Of a DNA stretch of 63,889 nt, positions 1-8,914 are shown piece after piece. The DNA is from Deltaproteobacteria bacterium UBA5799 (GTDB taxonomy: Bacteria > Desulfobacterota > GWC2-55-46): NCBI GenBank assembly GCA_002418185.1, contig DIDN01000034.1:1-63889 (forward strand), given 5' to 3'. Both the position numbers and the translations under genes were made by a program. The notes beneath the pieces were generated by a model. The model had not been told where the DNA came from. It did no database searches and worked only from the letters and a program-made list of their open reading frames with translations. Position 1 is the first letter of the stretch, and the number at the start of each line of letters is the position of its first letter.

Positions 1-359
1 CCCCTAAAGTCGCTTCGCTCCTGACTTCCCCGGCCCGTTCACGCTCTCCCTCCCTTATGCAGCGCTCGCCTTACCCTCCGGGGTTTGTTAAAGACGAAAA
101 ATCTCACAGTACTTTGTTTTTGCATTTAAAACAATCCAGGGCATAAGGCGGAGCGAACATAGGGACGGGGGAGGGGCGGGCAAGCGCGGGGCAGCAGGAG
201 CGAGGCCCCGTAGCGGGCCGAGCGACATAAGGGCCGAGCCTGGAGGATGGAGGCGGAACGAGAGCGGAGCCTTATGCCGAAAAGCGCGGCCAGCGCGTGA
301 ATAGGTCTTTTCGAGAGAGACCGATTTGATTCGAACCCCAAAGGGCCTTGGTTAAACCC
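1..359. repeat. Intergenic composite repeat, copy A
   Basis: No convincing gene lies here. Bases 1-90 closely match 38671-38760 and 47911-47998, and about 136-310 match about 38819-38985, so this is one copy of an interspersed element cut by the left window edge. The right arm (31-41) of an 11-bp inverted repeat is present; its left arm lies outside the window. The second half is purine-rich and GC-rich and has no good coding signal. It lies downstream of the minus-strand trehalose operon. Confidence 0.75.
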
Positions 360-1145
360 TCAGCACGCCGCCCCGCGGGCGTCGAGGAGGAGCTTGAGAA
401 ACACCTTGACCTCGTCCTGCGCTACCAGGTGGAAGGCCGCCTCTTCGGCCTCGCTGCCCACGTGCACAGAGACCCCTCCGGGGCCGAGCGCCCTGTAGGC
501 GTCCTTGTCGGTCTCGTCGTCGCCTATGAAGACGGGCATCGTCCCCCTGAACCTGTTCCTGTCCAGCATCCAGAGGACCGCCCGGCCCTTGTTCCAGTCG
601 ACGTTGGCCCTTATCTCGAAGGCCCTCTTGCTCAGCGCCAGCCGGACCAGGCCGCGGGAAAGGGCAGGGGCCGTTATCCTGTCGAACGCCTCCTTGAAGG
701 CGTGGAAGTGCCTTGAGCCGAGGAGCCTGTAATGGACCGTGTAAGAGGAGCCCTTGTTCTCGAATATGACGCCCTTGAAGTCCTCCTCAAGGCCCGTGAG
801 CGCGGGTTCGAGCCCGTCGAGCTCTTCCCTTGCGGCTCGTCCTATGTCGTACGTCATGGTAAAGTCCGGGGAGGCGGCCTCAAGGCCGTGGTTCCCGGCA
901 TAGGCGAGCCCGTCTATGCCGACGAGGGCCTCTATGTCCGCAAGTCCCCTTCCGGAGACTATCGCCACGGGCATGGAGCCGGCAAGCACCCTTACAAGCT
1001 CCTTCATCTGGAAGGATATGCGCGCGTCCTCGGGCCTGCCGGTGACCGGGGTAAGCGTGCCGTCGTAGTCGAGGAAAAGGGATATCTCCCTACCTTTTAA
1101 GCGCGACCGCATCTCCTCCACGGATTTCAGAAGGTATCTGCTCAT
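360..1145 (-). CDS. otsB: Trehalose-6-phosphate phosphatase OtsB
   Basis: Dephosphorylates trehalose 6-phosphate to trehalose in the cytoplasm. It is a HAD-superfamily protein of 261 aa, the normal length for OtsB. Seen: the HAD nucleophile motif DYDGTLTP with D26 and D28, an SGR motif near residue 64, and the metal-binding GDDETDKDAY near residue 210. It overlaps the end of otsA by 56 nt; an internal ATG at residue 12 (about 1112) would cut the overlap and is a plausible true start. Last gene of the four-gene minus-strand trehalose operon. Confidence 0.93.
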   Translation of the reverse strand: MSRYLLKSVEEMRSRLKGREISLFLDYDGTLTPVTGRPEDARISFQMKELVRVLAGSMPVAIVSGRGLADIEALVGIDGLAYAGNHGLEAASPDFTMTYDIGRAAREELDGLEPALTGLEEDFKGVIFENKGSSYTVHYRLLGSRHFHAFKEAFDRITAPALSRGLVRLALSKRAFEIRANVDWNKGRAVLWMLDRNRFRGTMPVFIGDDETDKDAYRALGPGGVSVHVGSEAEEAAFHLVAQDEVKVFLKLLLDARGAAC

Positions 1146-2592
1146 CCTGTATCCTTTGCATCGCCGAGAATATGTCCTCCACCCAATGGTAGATGTCGTG
1201 CTTTCTCACGTGCGCCCTGGCCTGTACGAGCCTGTTTTTCCTCTCCTCGGGGTCCATCTCCAGGGCGGCCTTCATCGCGTCGGCGCAGGCTTCGGTGTCA
1301 TACGGGTTGATTACCGTTACGCCCGGTATCTCTTCTGAAGCCCCGGCGAACTCGCTTATGAGGATGTTCCCGGTGAGGTCAAGCTGAGAGGCGATGAACT
1401 CCTTGGCGACGAGGTTCATGCCGTCGTAGACCGAGCTTATGACGGCGAGGTCGGCCCTCCTGTAAAGGGCCGCAAGCTCGGTGTGCGAGAGGTTCGAGTG
1501 TATGTACTCGACGGGCCTCCATCCCTCGCTCCCGAACCTCCTGTTGATGGACTCCACCTTGCGCTCGACCCGCTCCATGTAGCTCAGGAAGGGCTCGACC
1601 TTCCGGGTGGGGACCGCCACCTTGATGAGCGTGAATTTCCTCCTGTACCTGGGGTACTTGGTAAAAAAGAGCTCGACCGCTTCGAGGCACTTTATAACGC
1701 CCTTGGTGTAGTCGAGCCTGTTAACGCTCAGGCCAAGCTTTAAATGGCCGAGGTCCCGTTTCATCAGGAACTTCGTTATGAAGGACTCCGCCTCGGGCGA
1801 GGCGGCCGCCGCCTCGAACCAGCCGAAGTCCACGCTTATGGGGAAGGTCCTCAAGCGCGTAATGCGGCCTTTGTGCCTTACGCCGCCTTCCACCGGGTCT
1901 ATCACGCACCCGAGCTCCCTTTCCGCGCAGGTCATGAAGTTCTGCATGAAGCTCGGGAGCTGGAAGCCCAGGAGGTCGTTCGCGAGGAGCCCTTCGAGTA
2001 TCTCCTTTTTCTGCGGGCAAATCCTGAAGACCGCGTGCGGCGGCCAGGGTATGTGCCAGAAAAGCGAGATGAAGGCCCCGGGACGGAGCGCCCTTATCTC
2101 CGCGGCGGCAAGCGCGAGATGGTAGTCCTGCAGCCATATGATCGAGCCCTCCGGGGCCTCCTCGGCGACGGCCCTGGCGAACAGGCGGTTGACCCTCGAA
2201 TAGCTCCGCCAGTACGAGCGGGTGAGGTATACCCTGTCGAGCGCTATATGGCAGAGCGGCCAGAGGAACCTGTTGGAGTAGCCGTTGTAGTAGCCTTCCA
2301 TGTCGTTTGAGCTTAAGGGGACGAGGCGGAGAGTGTAGGAGGGGGATTCCGGGGGCACCTGGATACTGTGCGGCCCGTCCATCTTGTCCCCCTTCGGGCC
2401 CGAAGCTATCCAGACCCCCTTTGTCGCCTGCATCAGCGGGTCGAGGGCGGAGACGAGCCCGCCTACTGTCTTCTGGAGTCGACCCTTCTTGAGGCTGTAG
2501 GGCTCCCGGTTGGAGACAATGACTATTTTTTTGTCAGCTAGACCTTCCATGCTTTTCTTTTTGCCTGCTTTACGGAGAAAACCGAGCAGCAT
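1090..2592 (-). CDS. otsA: Alpha,alpha-trehalose-phosphate synthase OtsA (GT20)
   Basis: Transfers glucose from a nucleotide sugar to glucose 6-phosphate, making trehalose 6-phosphate for OtsB. The 500-aa length fits GT20. Seen: N-terminal VIVSNREPY, the KTVGGLVSAL loop, WLQDYHLAL in the acceptor region, and the C-terminal YDGMNLVAKEF donor-binding motif. The first 14 residues are basic and lack family counterparts, so translation may begin at the ATG for residue 15 (2550); neither start has a clear Shine-Dalgarno. A 98-bp AT-rich gap separates it from treT, enough for a secondary promoter. Confidence 0.94.
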   Translation of the reverse strand: MLLGFLRKAGKKKSMEGLADKKIVIVSNREPYSLKKGRLQKTVGGLVSALDPLMQATKGVWIASGPKGDKMDGPHSIQVPPESPSYTLRLVPLSSNDMEGYYNGYSNRFLWPLCHIALDRVYLTRSYWRSYSRVNRLFARAVAEEAPEGSIIWLQDYHLALAAAEIRALRPGAFISLFWHIPWPPHAVFRICPQKKEILEGLLANDLLGFQLPSFMQNFMTCAERELGCVIDPVEGGVRHKGRITRLRTFPISVDFGWFEAAAASPEAESFITKFLMKRDLGHLKLGLSVNRLDYTKGVIKCLEAVELFFTKYPRYRRKFTLIKVAVPTRKVEPFLSYMERVERKVESINRRFGSEGWRPVEYIHSNLSHTELAALYRRADLAVISSVYDGMNLVAKEFIASQLDLTGNILISEFAGASEEIPGVTVINPYDTEACADAMKAALEMDPEERKNRLVQARAHVRKHDIYHWVEDIFSAMQRIQDEQIPSEIRGGDAVALKR

Positions 2593-2690
2593 CTATTTTA
2601 AGGCTAAAGCGCGAGAATGCAACCTTTAATATTTTTTTAGTAGTTAAAACACGGGGTTGCAGGGGGGATGGCTCGGGGGTGTGAGGGGTT

Positions 2691-3905
2691 TCAGATATAG
2701 ATTACCTTCTCGTCCCGCCTTTCAAGGGCTGTCCATATCCCGAGGTAGTTTTTGATGTTGCGGGTCGTCAGGAAGTTCCTCCTTATGTGTTCCCTCCCTG
2801 CCTCGCCCATCCTTTCCGCCCTTTCCGGGTTTTCGAGGAGCTGCCGTATCCTGTATGCGGTGCCTTCTACCGAATGGACCAGGAACCCTGTTACTCCTTC
2901 GATGACCTGGAGCGGTATGCCGCCCGCGTCCCCTGCGATTACGGGCTTTTTCTTCCATAGCGCCTCTGCCACGACCAGGCCGAAGCCCTCGCGGGTCGAT
3001 TTCTGGAGAACTATGTCGGCCCCCCTCTGAAGCGCGTTCACCTCCCTGTCGCTGAAAGGGGGCAGCAGCAGTATGTGTATGTCCGGGTCGCCGGCAGCCC
3101 TTTCCTCGACCTCGGCGAGGACCTTCTCGCCCTCGGGGTCGTCTGTGGCCGTGCCGCCGGCGAGCACCAGCCTGCAGTCGTGGTATTTTTTCGCCAGCCT
3201 GTAAGCGTCTATTACGCCCAGCGGGTCCTTGAAAGGGTCGAACCTCGATACCTGGAGGAGCACCGGCTTATCGAGCGGCACGCCGAGACGCTCGTAAACG
3301 GCCTTCACCTCCTCGTCCTCGAGGTGTATGTTCTTGTCGGCGAGAGGGTCTATCGTGGGCTGTATGAGAAACTGATGGATAGGGAGCGACTGTGCGAAGT
3401 TCGCGACCGAAAAGATGGAGCCGTCGTACTTCCCGACAATGTCCTTCAACTGGTGCCATGCGGCCCTGTCCGGAGAGGAGATGTCGATATGGCACCTCCA
3501 TATCCAGGTGCCCCTTTTCCTGTAATCGATGAACATGGCGGGCTGGGGGTCGTGAACGACCACGAAGTCCGCGTCAAGGTCTATCCTCCCGGCGTTCTCC
3601 CTGTTCACCCGTGCGAATTCGTCCCACATCTCCCTGGTAAGGGGCCTGCCCCTCCCTTGCAGCGAATTATGGATGTTCTTGGTGACCTCGAAGAAGGGCC
3701 GGTCGGCCTGCATGACCTCCCACCTCACGTCCAGGCCGATGTCCTTGAAAAGGGGCACCATCCTGGTCAGGAGCTCGGCCACACCGCCGCCGGCGGCGGT
3801 CGAGTTCACGTGGAGCATCTTCCTGCCGGCAAGCACCGAGGCCATCCGCTCGATGGCCCTCAAGTCGCCGGGTTCGGCTATGCCCTCGTAGTCCTTGAGG
3901 CTCAC
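2691..3905 (-). CDS. treT: Trehalose synthase TreT-like glycosyltransferase (GT4)
   Basis: 404-aa GT-B glycosyltransferase resembling TreT, which joins a nucleotide-glucose donor to free glucose to give trehalose directly. Seen: N-terminal HVNSTAAGGGVAELL typical of this subfamily, VVHDPQP, the second-domain VSRFDPFKDP, and the GT4 donor-site motif STREGFGLVVAEAL. The start is GTG, in a 4-nt GTGA overlap with the stop of the upstream gene, so the two are translationally coupled. A trehalose-phosphate or sucrose synthase of the same fold is less likely given the neighbours. Confidence 0.85.
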   Translation of the reverse strand: MSLKDYEGIAEPGDLRAIERMASVLAGRKMLHVNSTAAGGGVAELLTRMVPLFKDIGLDVRWEVMQADRPFFEVTKNIHNSLQGRGRPLTREMWDEFARVNRENAGRIDLDADFVVVHDPQPAMFIDYRKRGTWIWRCHIDISSPDRAAWHQLKDIVGKYDGSIFSVANFAQSLPIHQFLIQPTIDPLADKNIHLEDEEVKAVYERLGVPLDKPVLLQVSRFDPFKDPLGVIDAYRLAKKYHDCRLVLAGGTATDDPEGEKVLAEVEERAAGDPDIHILLLPPFSDREVNALQRGADIVLQKSTREGFGLVVAEALWKKKPVIAGDAGGIPLQVIEGVTGFLVHSVEGTAYRIRQLLENPERAERMGEAGREHIRRNFLTTRNIKNYLGIWTALERRDEKVIYI

Positions 3906-4552
3906 AGCGCCTCCTCGATAAGGGACGCAATCTTCTCCCTCAGCACCTCGGTAGAATACATGTACGGGTCGAGCGATTTTATCCTGGCGGCTATGCCCGG
4001 GCGGTCGAGCGAGGTGGAGAGGTATTCGCTGAAGTCGTCGGTCGGCCGGTCGAGCCTGAGCCTCGACTCGTAGAAATGGAAATATATGCTCGAGTAGTCC
4101 ACTTCCCGGAGCTTCAGCAGGAAATCATGGAGTTGCGGCCCGCACTCCATCGAGGTCGGCAGAACGATGGTTATTCCCTCGTTGAACATGAACTCGCGCC
4201 CGGGCAGCACAGGCCTCGGCGGCGGGTAGGTGTCGAGGTACTCGTGTATTATCCTCATGAGCTCGAAGCGGAGGTCCTCGATCTTCGCGAATTCGAAAGG
4301 GTTCACGTTGGCGAGGGCCTCTGCGAGGAGCGGCTCGCCCAGGGACTCCGAGACCCAGACGGCGAAGTCGTTGGGGAATTCCGGCTCGACCGCGTGGGGC
4401 TTCAGGAAATACTGGTGCATGTGATGGAAGATGGACTCGCGGCTCACGGTTTTCATTATGTCGAGGAGGTCGAGGATGTCCGCCGCCTTCCGGCCCGTGA
4501 GCGTCGTGAGCGCGAAGCACTCGTAGAACCTGAAAGTCCTCTCGTCTGCCAT
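3902..4552 (-). CDS. DUF5752-like protein, partner of TreT
   Basis: 216-aa soluble protein of unknown activity. It resembles the DUF5752 group, which I recall as neighbouring trehalose glycosyltransferases; the family name is from memory. Features: acidic, many aromatic residues, no signal peptide or membrane segment, and an N-terminal MADERTFRFYECFALTTLTG segment. An AAGGTGG ribosome-binding site precedes the ATG. First gene of the trehalose operon, overlapping treT by 4 nt, which suggests a stoichiometric partner or regulator. Divergent from the sensor kinase gene. Confidence 0.6.
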   Translation of the reverse strand: MADERTFRFYECFALTTLTGRKAADILDLLDIMKTVSRESIFHHMHQYFLKPHAVEPEFPNDFAVWVSESLGEPLLAEALANVNPFEFAKIEDLRFELMRIIHEYLDTYPPPRPVLPGREFMFNEGITIVLPTSMECGPQLHDFLLKLREVDYSSIYFHFYESRLRLDRPTDDFSEYLSTSLDRPGIAARIKSLDPYMYSTEVLREKIASLIEEAL

Positions 4553-4681
4553 TGGTCCACCTTCTAAAACTAACGATTTCCTTAATGACCGTAACAGAGC
4601 GTCGCCGCACTGTCAAGGGCACGCGGGGCCTGCCGCTGCGTGCAAAAGGCCCCGGGTCCCCTCAAATCCACGGATTCAGGC

Positions 4682-4687
4682 TATAAT
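4682..4687 (+). promoter_or_regulatory. Candidate -10 box upstream of sensor kinase
   Basis: A perfect TATAAT hexamer in the 298-bp divergent gap between the trehalose operon and the kinase gene. No good -35 box lies 16-18 nt upstream, so this is only a candidate. Confidence 0.3.
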
Positions 4688-4850
4688 ACCTCATTAAATA
4701 TCCAGTGACGGAGACGTCTTGAATCAATGCGGCGCATTAAAGCGGCCTCAATATCACATTTCGGCGGCGGCAATAAAATATTTAAAAAATCAACGAGACT
4801 TGTTATATTCGGGTGGTTCGGAAAACCCCGCGTGTGGAGAGGTGAACAGC

Positions 4851-7800
4851 ATGGGCAGCAGGGACTCCGGAATCGGGTTTGTAGGGCAGGTGCCCTGGGG
4901 CACGCACCTTTGCCAGTTCTACGGCACGGAAGACGACCTCCTGGACCTGGTCGTCCCGTTCATAGCCGCGGGCCTCAGGTCGAAAGAGCGGTGCCTTCTG
5001 ATAACGCCCGGAAGAGCGCAGCATGAAAAGGCGCTGAGGGCGCTCGGGAGGGCGGTCCCCGAGATCGGGAAACGGATATCCAGGCAAGAGCTCGAGTTCC
5101 TGGAGCATGACGAATGGTACTTGAAGGGGGGCGTCTTCGAGCCTGAAAAGCTCATAAGGAGATGGTCCGAGATGCACGACAGGGCCCTGGAGGCCGGCTT
5201 CGAAGGGCTGAGGGTCATGGGCAGCGGCCTCTGCCCGGACAAGAGGCTGTGGAAGAGGTTCATGGAATACGAGGAGGCAGTTGACGGCGCGATACACGGG
5301 CTCAAGATGCTTGCACTCTGCGCCTATTCCGTCGACAGGTGCGGGGCCGCCGAGCTGCTGGAAGCGGCCGGCAGCCACAGCCCAGTCATAGTAAGGTGCA
5401 AGGGACAATGGAAGTCGATAGCCGGCTTGGGGCAAAAGACCTCCGAAGGCGCGCTCAAGGAAAGCGAGCAGCGTTACAGGCTGCTTACCGAGCTCACGTC
5501 CGACATAGTATTCAGGATGTCCATAAGGACGGACGGCGGGCTTGACCTTGAGTGGATAACAGAGGCGTTCGAGAACGTGTCGGGGTACGGGAGCTGGGAG
5601 ATATCCTCCTCAGAAAGCCTCGAGAAGATAATCCACCCGGAGGACGCGCGGGAGTACAGGGACATGCTGGCGTCGGTTCTGTCCGGCAGGCAGTCGGATG
5701 CGGAGGTCAGGTACGTCTCGAAGCGCGGCGAGGGCCGCTGGCTCAAGCTCTACGCACTCCCCGAGTATTACGAGGGGACGAGGATAATAAGGGGGGTAAT
5801 CGGGCGCGGCAAGGACATAACCCGAAGGAAAAGGGCAGAGGAGAGGCTCAGGGACTCGGAAAGGAAGCACAGGGGCCTTTGCGAGTCCATAAGCGAAGCG
5901 GTAATCGAGACCGCGCTCGACGGGACGGTGCTGGACTGCAACCAGGCCTGCCTCGACATGTTCGGCTACTCGCGGGAGGGGATCAAGGGTCTTGCGCTCG
6001 CGGACCTGGTCCCCGGCGGACGGGATGATTCAGGGGCCGGGACGTTCAGGGACCGGCTCTTTACCGAAGGGTGCTCGGTTGAGTGCGATAAGGATTGCAG
6101 GAGGAAGGACGGAACGGTTTTCCGGGCGAGCCGGAGGGTCTGGCCGATAAGGGACTCATCCGGCTCGCCTGCCGGAATGTGGTGGGTGCTGAGAGACCTT
6201 ACCCGGCTCAGGGAGGCCGAGAGGAAGCTTGTCGAGGAGGCGGCCCACAGGAAGGGGGTTGTCGAGAGCCTGCCCGGCGCATATTACATGCTCGACGCGG
6301 AAGGCAGGGTAATCGACTGGAACAGGGGCCTTGAGGATCTGACCGGGTATCCCGCAAGGGAGATCGCCGGGATGCGCGCCGTGGACTTCTTCGAGGCCGC
6401 CGAGAAGGAGACGATAGGGGAGAAGGTCAGGGAGGCGTTCCGGAGCGGCGGCGCGGAAGCGGAGGCTACGGTCGTCACCAGGGGAGGAGGACGGGTCCCT
6501 TTTCTCTTCAGGGCAAGGCTGTCCCAAAAGGACGGAAAGCCCTGCCTGATAGGCGTCGGACTCGATATGAGCGCCCGGAAGAAGGCCGAGGACCTCGCGG
6601 CAAGGGCCGGCAGGGAACTCGAAGCCAGGGTGGAGGAGAGGACCATTGAGCTCAGGAAAATAATCTCACGGCACAGGACTGGCGAGGAGCGCTTCAGGGC
6701 GCTTGTCGAGACGACGAGCGACTGGGTCTGGGAGATAGACGCGGAGGGCGTATACACATACGTGAGCCCGAAGGTGATCGAGTTGCTGGGCTACAGGCCC
6801 GAGGAGGTAGTCGGCAGGGCCAGGTTCGATTTCATGGCGCCGGACGAGGCGCCGTGCATCAAGGCCGCGTTCAACGAGATATCCGCGGTCAAAAAGCCCT
6901 TCTCTCTCCTCGAGATCCGGAAGGTAAGGAAAGACGGCAGGCCGGTTATCATAGAGACGAGCGGCGCGCCCATACTGGACCCGAACGGCAGCCTCCTCGG
7001 GTACAGGGGCGTAGACAGGGACATAACTGCCAGGAAAGTCGAGGAAGAGGAGCGGGGCAGGATACAGGAGCAGCTCATACAGTCGCAGAAGATGGAGGCC
7101 ATCGGCGCGCTTGCCGGAGGAATCGCACACGACTTCAACAACCTCATGGTGGTGATAAAGCTGAATGCCGAGCTTGCCCTGAAAAGAGAGCAGCAGAAAG
7201 GCGACATAAGCGCCTTCCTCGAGCAGATCTGCATATCCTCCGAAAGGGCCGAGAACCTCACGAGGCAGCTGCTCATATTCAGCCGCAAGCAGCCCACCCA
7301 GATGAGGCCCTTGTGCCTCAACGCCAAGGTCGACAACATGCTCAGGATACTCAAGCGCCTCATAGGGGAGAATATCCGGATTAAGACCTTCTTCGACCCA
7401 GGGATAGAGAAGATAAGGGCAGACAAGGTGAACGTCGAGCAGATAGTGATGAACCTGGTCATAAACGCGAGGGACGCGCTCCCGAGTGGCGGGACCATAA
7501 CCATCAGGACCGACAACGTCGAGGTCTCGGGGAGCGATTCGGCCAGGACGGCATCGCTCTCCGCAGGCGCATACGCCAGGCTCACGGTCGAGGACGACGG
7601 GGTGGGGATAGACGGAGACGTGATAAGGCGCATCTTCGAGCCCTTTTTCACAACCAAGGGCCCGCGCGGCACCGGGCTCGGCCTCGCGGTAGTGCACGGG
7701 ATAGTCAAAGAGCTGAAAGGCTGGATAGACGTCGAGAGCAAGCCCGGAGCCGGCGCCAGGTTCGAGGTCTACCTGCCGGCAATGGAATGGATCGAGGAGG

Positions 7801-8207
7801 CGGAGGCCAAGCGCCCCCCCGAGGGGCCGCTCCTCGGCAGAGGCGAAAGGGTGCTCGTCGTCGAGGACGAGAAGCTCCTCAGGAAAAGCGTAGCAGTGGT
7901 GCTGGCCAGGAACGGGTACAGGGTATTCGAGGCCTCATCGGCAAAGGAGGCCGTCGAGCTCTTCGAAAAAGAGAAGGGCCTCTTCAACCTCGTCTTCAGC
8001 GACATGGTCCTTGAGGACAGGGACGGGGTCTGCCTGGTCGACGACCTCCTGGCCAGGAACTCAGCATTCAAGGTGCTGATTACGAGCGGGTACCTTGACG
8101 TCGAGTCGCAGTGGCCCGCGATAAGGGACAGGGGGTTCAACTTCCTGCAGAAGCCTTATGAGGTCACCGACCTCCTTAGGTCGGTGCGGAACGCGATAGA
8201 GAACTGA
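4851..8207 (+). CDS. Hybrid sensor histidine kinase: MEDS-PAS4-HisKA-HATPase-REC
   Basis: Signal-transduction kinase of 1118 aa. The chosen ATG follows GGAGAGGTG; an upstream TTG at 4719 would add 44 residues with no family resemblance. Domain order: a MEDS-type sensor domain (about 9-165, with WGTHLCQFY), four PAS domains (about 200-330, 335-460, 465-585 and 615-740), a short coiled coil before the last PAS, a HisKA helix with phosphoacceptor H760 in GGIAHDFNN, an HATPase domain, and a C-terminal receiver whose phosphorylatable Asp is about D1051 (FSDMVL). No membrane segment was seen, so it is a cytoplasmic sensor. The MEDS domain is known from DcmR and implies a hydrocarbon-derivative-type ligand, but the ligand is unknown. 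No cognate regulator is adjacent apart from the Rrf2 gene. Confidence 0.9.
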   Translation: MGSRDSGIGFVGQVPWGTHLCQFYGTEDDLLDLVVPFIAAGLRSKERCLLITPGRAQHEKALRALGRAVPEIGKRISRQELEFLEHDEWYLKGGVFEPEKLIRRWSEMHDRALEAGFEGLRVMGSGLCPDKRLWKRFMEYEEAVDGAIHGLKMLALCAYSVDRCGAAELLEAAGSHSPVIVRCKGQWKSIAGLGQKTSEGALKESEQRYRLLTELTSDIVFRMSIRTDGGLDLEWITEAFENVSGYGSWEISSSESLEKIIHPEDAREYRDMLASVLSGRQSDAEVRYVSKRGEGRWLKLYALPEYYEGTRIIRGVIGRGKDITRRKRAEERLRDSERKHRGLCESISEAVIETALDGTVLDCNQACLDMFGYSREGIKGLALADLVPGGRDDSGAGTFRDRLFTEGCSVECDKDCRRKDGTVFRASRRVWPIRDSSGSPAGMWWVLRDLTRLREAERKLVEEAAHRKGVVESLPGAYYMLDAEGRVIDWNRGLEDLTGYPAREIAGMRAVDFFEAAEKETIGEKVREAFRSGGAEAEATVVTRGGGRVPFLFRARLSQKDGKPCLIGVGLDMSARKKAEDLAARAGRELEARVEERTIELRKIISRHRTGEERFRALVETTSDWVWEIDAEGVYTYVSPKVIELLGYRPEEVVGRARFDFMAPDEAPCIKAAFNEISAVKKPFSLLEIRKVRKDGRPVIIETSGAPILDPNGSLLGYRGVDRDITARKVEEEERGRIQEQLIQSQKMEAIGALAGGIAHDFNNLMVVIKLNAELALKREQQKGDISAFLEQICISSERAENLTRQLLIFSRKQPTQMRPLCLNAKVDNMLRILKRLIGENIRIKTFFDPGIEKIRADKVNVEQIVMNLVINARDALPSGGTITIRTDNVEVSGSDSARTASLSAGAYARLTVEDDGVGIDGDVIRRIFEPFFTTKGPRGTGLGLAVVHGIVKELKGWIDVESKPGAGARFEVYLPAMEWIEEAEAKRPPEGPLLGRGERVLVVEDEKLLRKSVAVVLARNGYRVFEASSAKEAVELFEKEKGLFNLVFSDMVLEDRDGVCLVDDLLARNSAFKVLITSGYLDVESQWPAIRDRGFNFLQKPYEVTDLLRSVRNAIEN

Positions 8208-8287
8208 GCCGGGGCAAGGGGGCCCGGACCCCGGGGCCGCCCTCTTCCGGGGTGCGCCCCGCATCCCCGGCGGGCCGCACATTCGGC

Positions 8288-8315
8288 TTGACTTTGACCA
8301 AAATAGGACTAAAAT
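8288..8315 (+). promoter_or_regulatory. Candidate promoter of the Rrf2 gene
   Basis: TTGACT, 16-nt spacer, TAAAAT, ending about 33 nt before the Rrf2 start. The region is AT-rich against a GC-rich background. The imperfect dyad GGAC-N7-ATCC lies across the -10 region and could be an autoregulatory Rrf2 site. Confidence 0.5.
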
Positions 8316-8348
8316 CATCCGTAATGTCTTTTTTAAGGAGCATGCCGG

Positions 8349-8798
8349 ATGCTTCAACTCACAAGAAACGGCGAATACGCGGTCAGGGCCGTCCTTTTTC
8401 TCGCATCCCGGCCACCGGGCAGGCCCGTCCTCATAACCGAGATATCCGAATCGCAGGAGGTGCCGAAGAGCTACCTCTCGAAGATAATGCAGCAGCTGGT
8501 GCACTCGGGGCTCGTGAGGTCCCGCCGGGGCATAAACGGCGGCTTCACTCTCGCAAGGCCGGCGGAGTCCATAACCCTCAAGGAGACCATCGAGGCGGTC
8601 GAGGGGCCCATACACCTTAACGTATGTCTCATAAGGAAAGGCGAGTGCCACAGGGACGACTTCTGCCCTGTCCACCCGGTATGGCAGGAAGCGCAGAGGA
8701 GGCTTTCCGAGGTGCTGGACGGAAAGACCATGGCCGACCTCGTAAGGGACGGCGAGGCCATTCAAGGCAGGCTTAAAAAGTCCAGAAGGAAGAGGTGA
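8349..8798 (+). CDS. Rrf2-family transcriptional regulator with Fe-S cysteines
   Basis: 149-aa winged-helix DNA-binding regulator of the Rrf2 family (IscR, NsrR, RsrR). Seen: the typical N-terminus MLQLTRNGEYAVRAVLFLA, the recognition region SKIMQQLVHSGLVRSRRG, and the family signature NGGFTLARP. Three cysteines at C93, C100 and C106 (CX6CX5C) match the cluster-binding loop in position but differ in spacing from IscR (CX5CX5C). It probably senses Fe-S status, redox state or NO, and may autoregulate through the dyad near its promoter. Confidence 0.88.
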   Translation: MLQLTRNGEYAVRAVLFLASRPPGRPVLITEISESQEVPKSYLSKIMQQLVHSGLVRSRRGINGGFTLARPAESITLKETIEAVEGPIHLNVCLIRKGECHRDDFCPVHPVWQEAQRRLSEVLDGKTMADLVRDGEAIQGRLKKSRRKR

Positions 8799-8914
8799 GG
8801 AACAGGCCCCGTCCGCCTTGGCGTGGGCCAGGTCCGGGGCGGGCACTCAGCGGTTGTTTTTTTTATATGCTAAAATGAATCTGTACTGTTCCTGCGTATT
8901 CCAGCGGAGGCCGG

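Noticed and set aside
126..341. Possible small minus-strand gene in repeat copy A
   Set aside because: The same frame partly recurs in copy B with changed ends and it lies within a non-coding repeat.
348..1100. Plus-strand reading frames opposite otsB
   Set aside because: They are antisense to a clear enzyme gene and lack recognisable domains; typical in GC-rich DNA.
4719..4850. TTG start adding 44 residues to the hybrid kinase
   Set aside because: No similarity to the family, and a better ribosome-binding site precedes the ATG at 4851.
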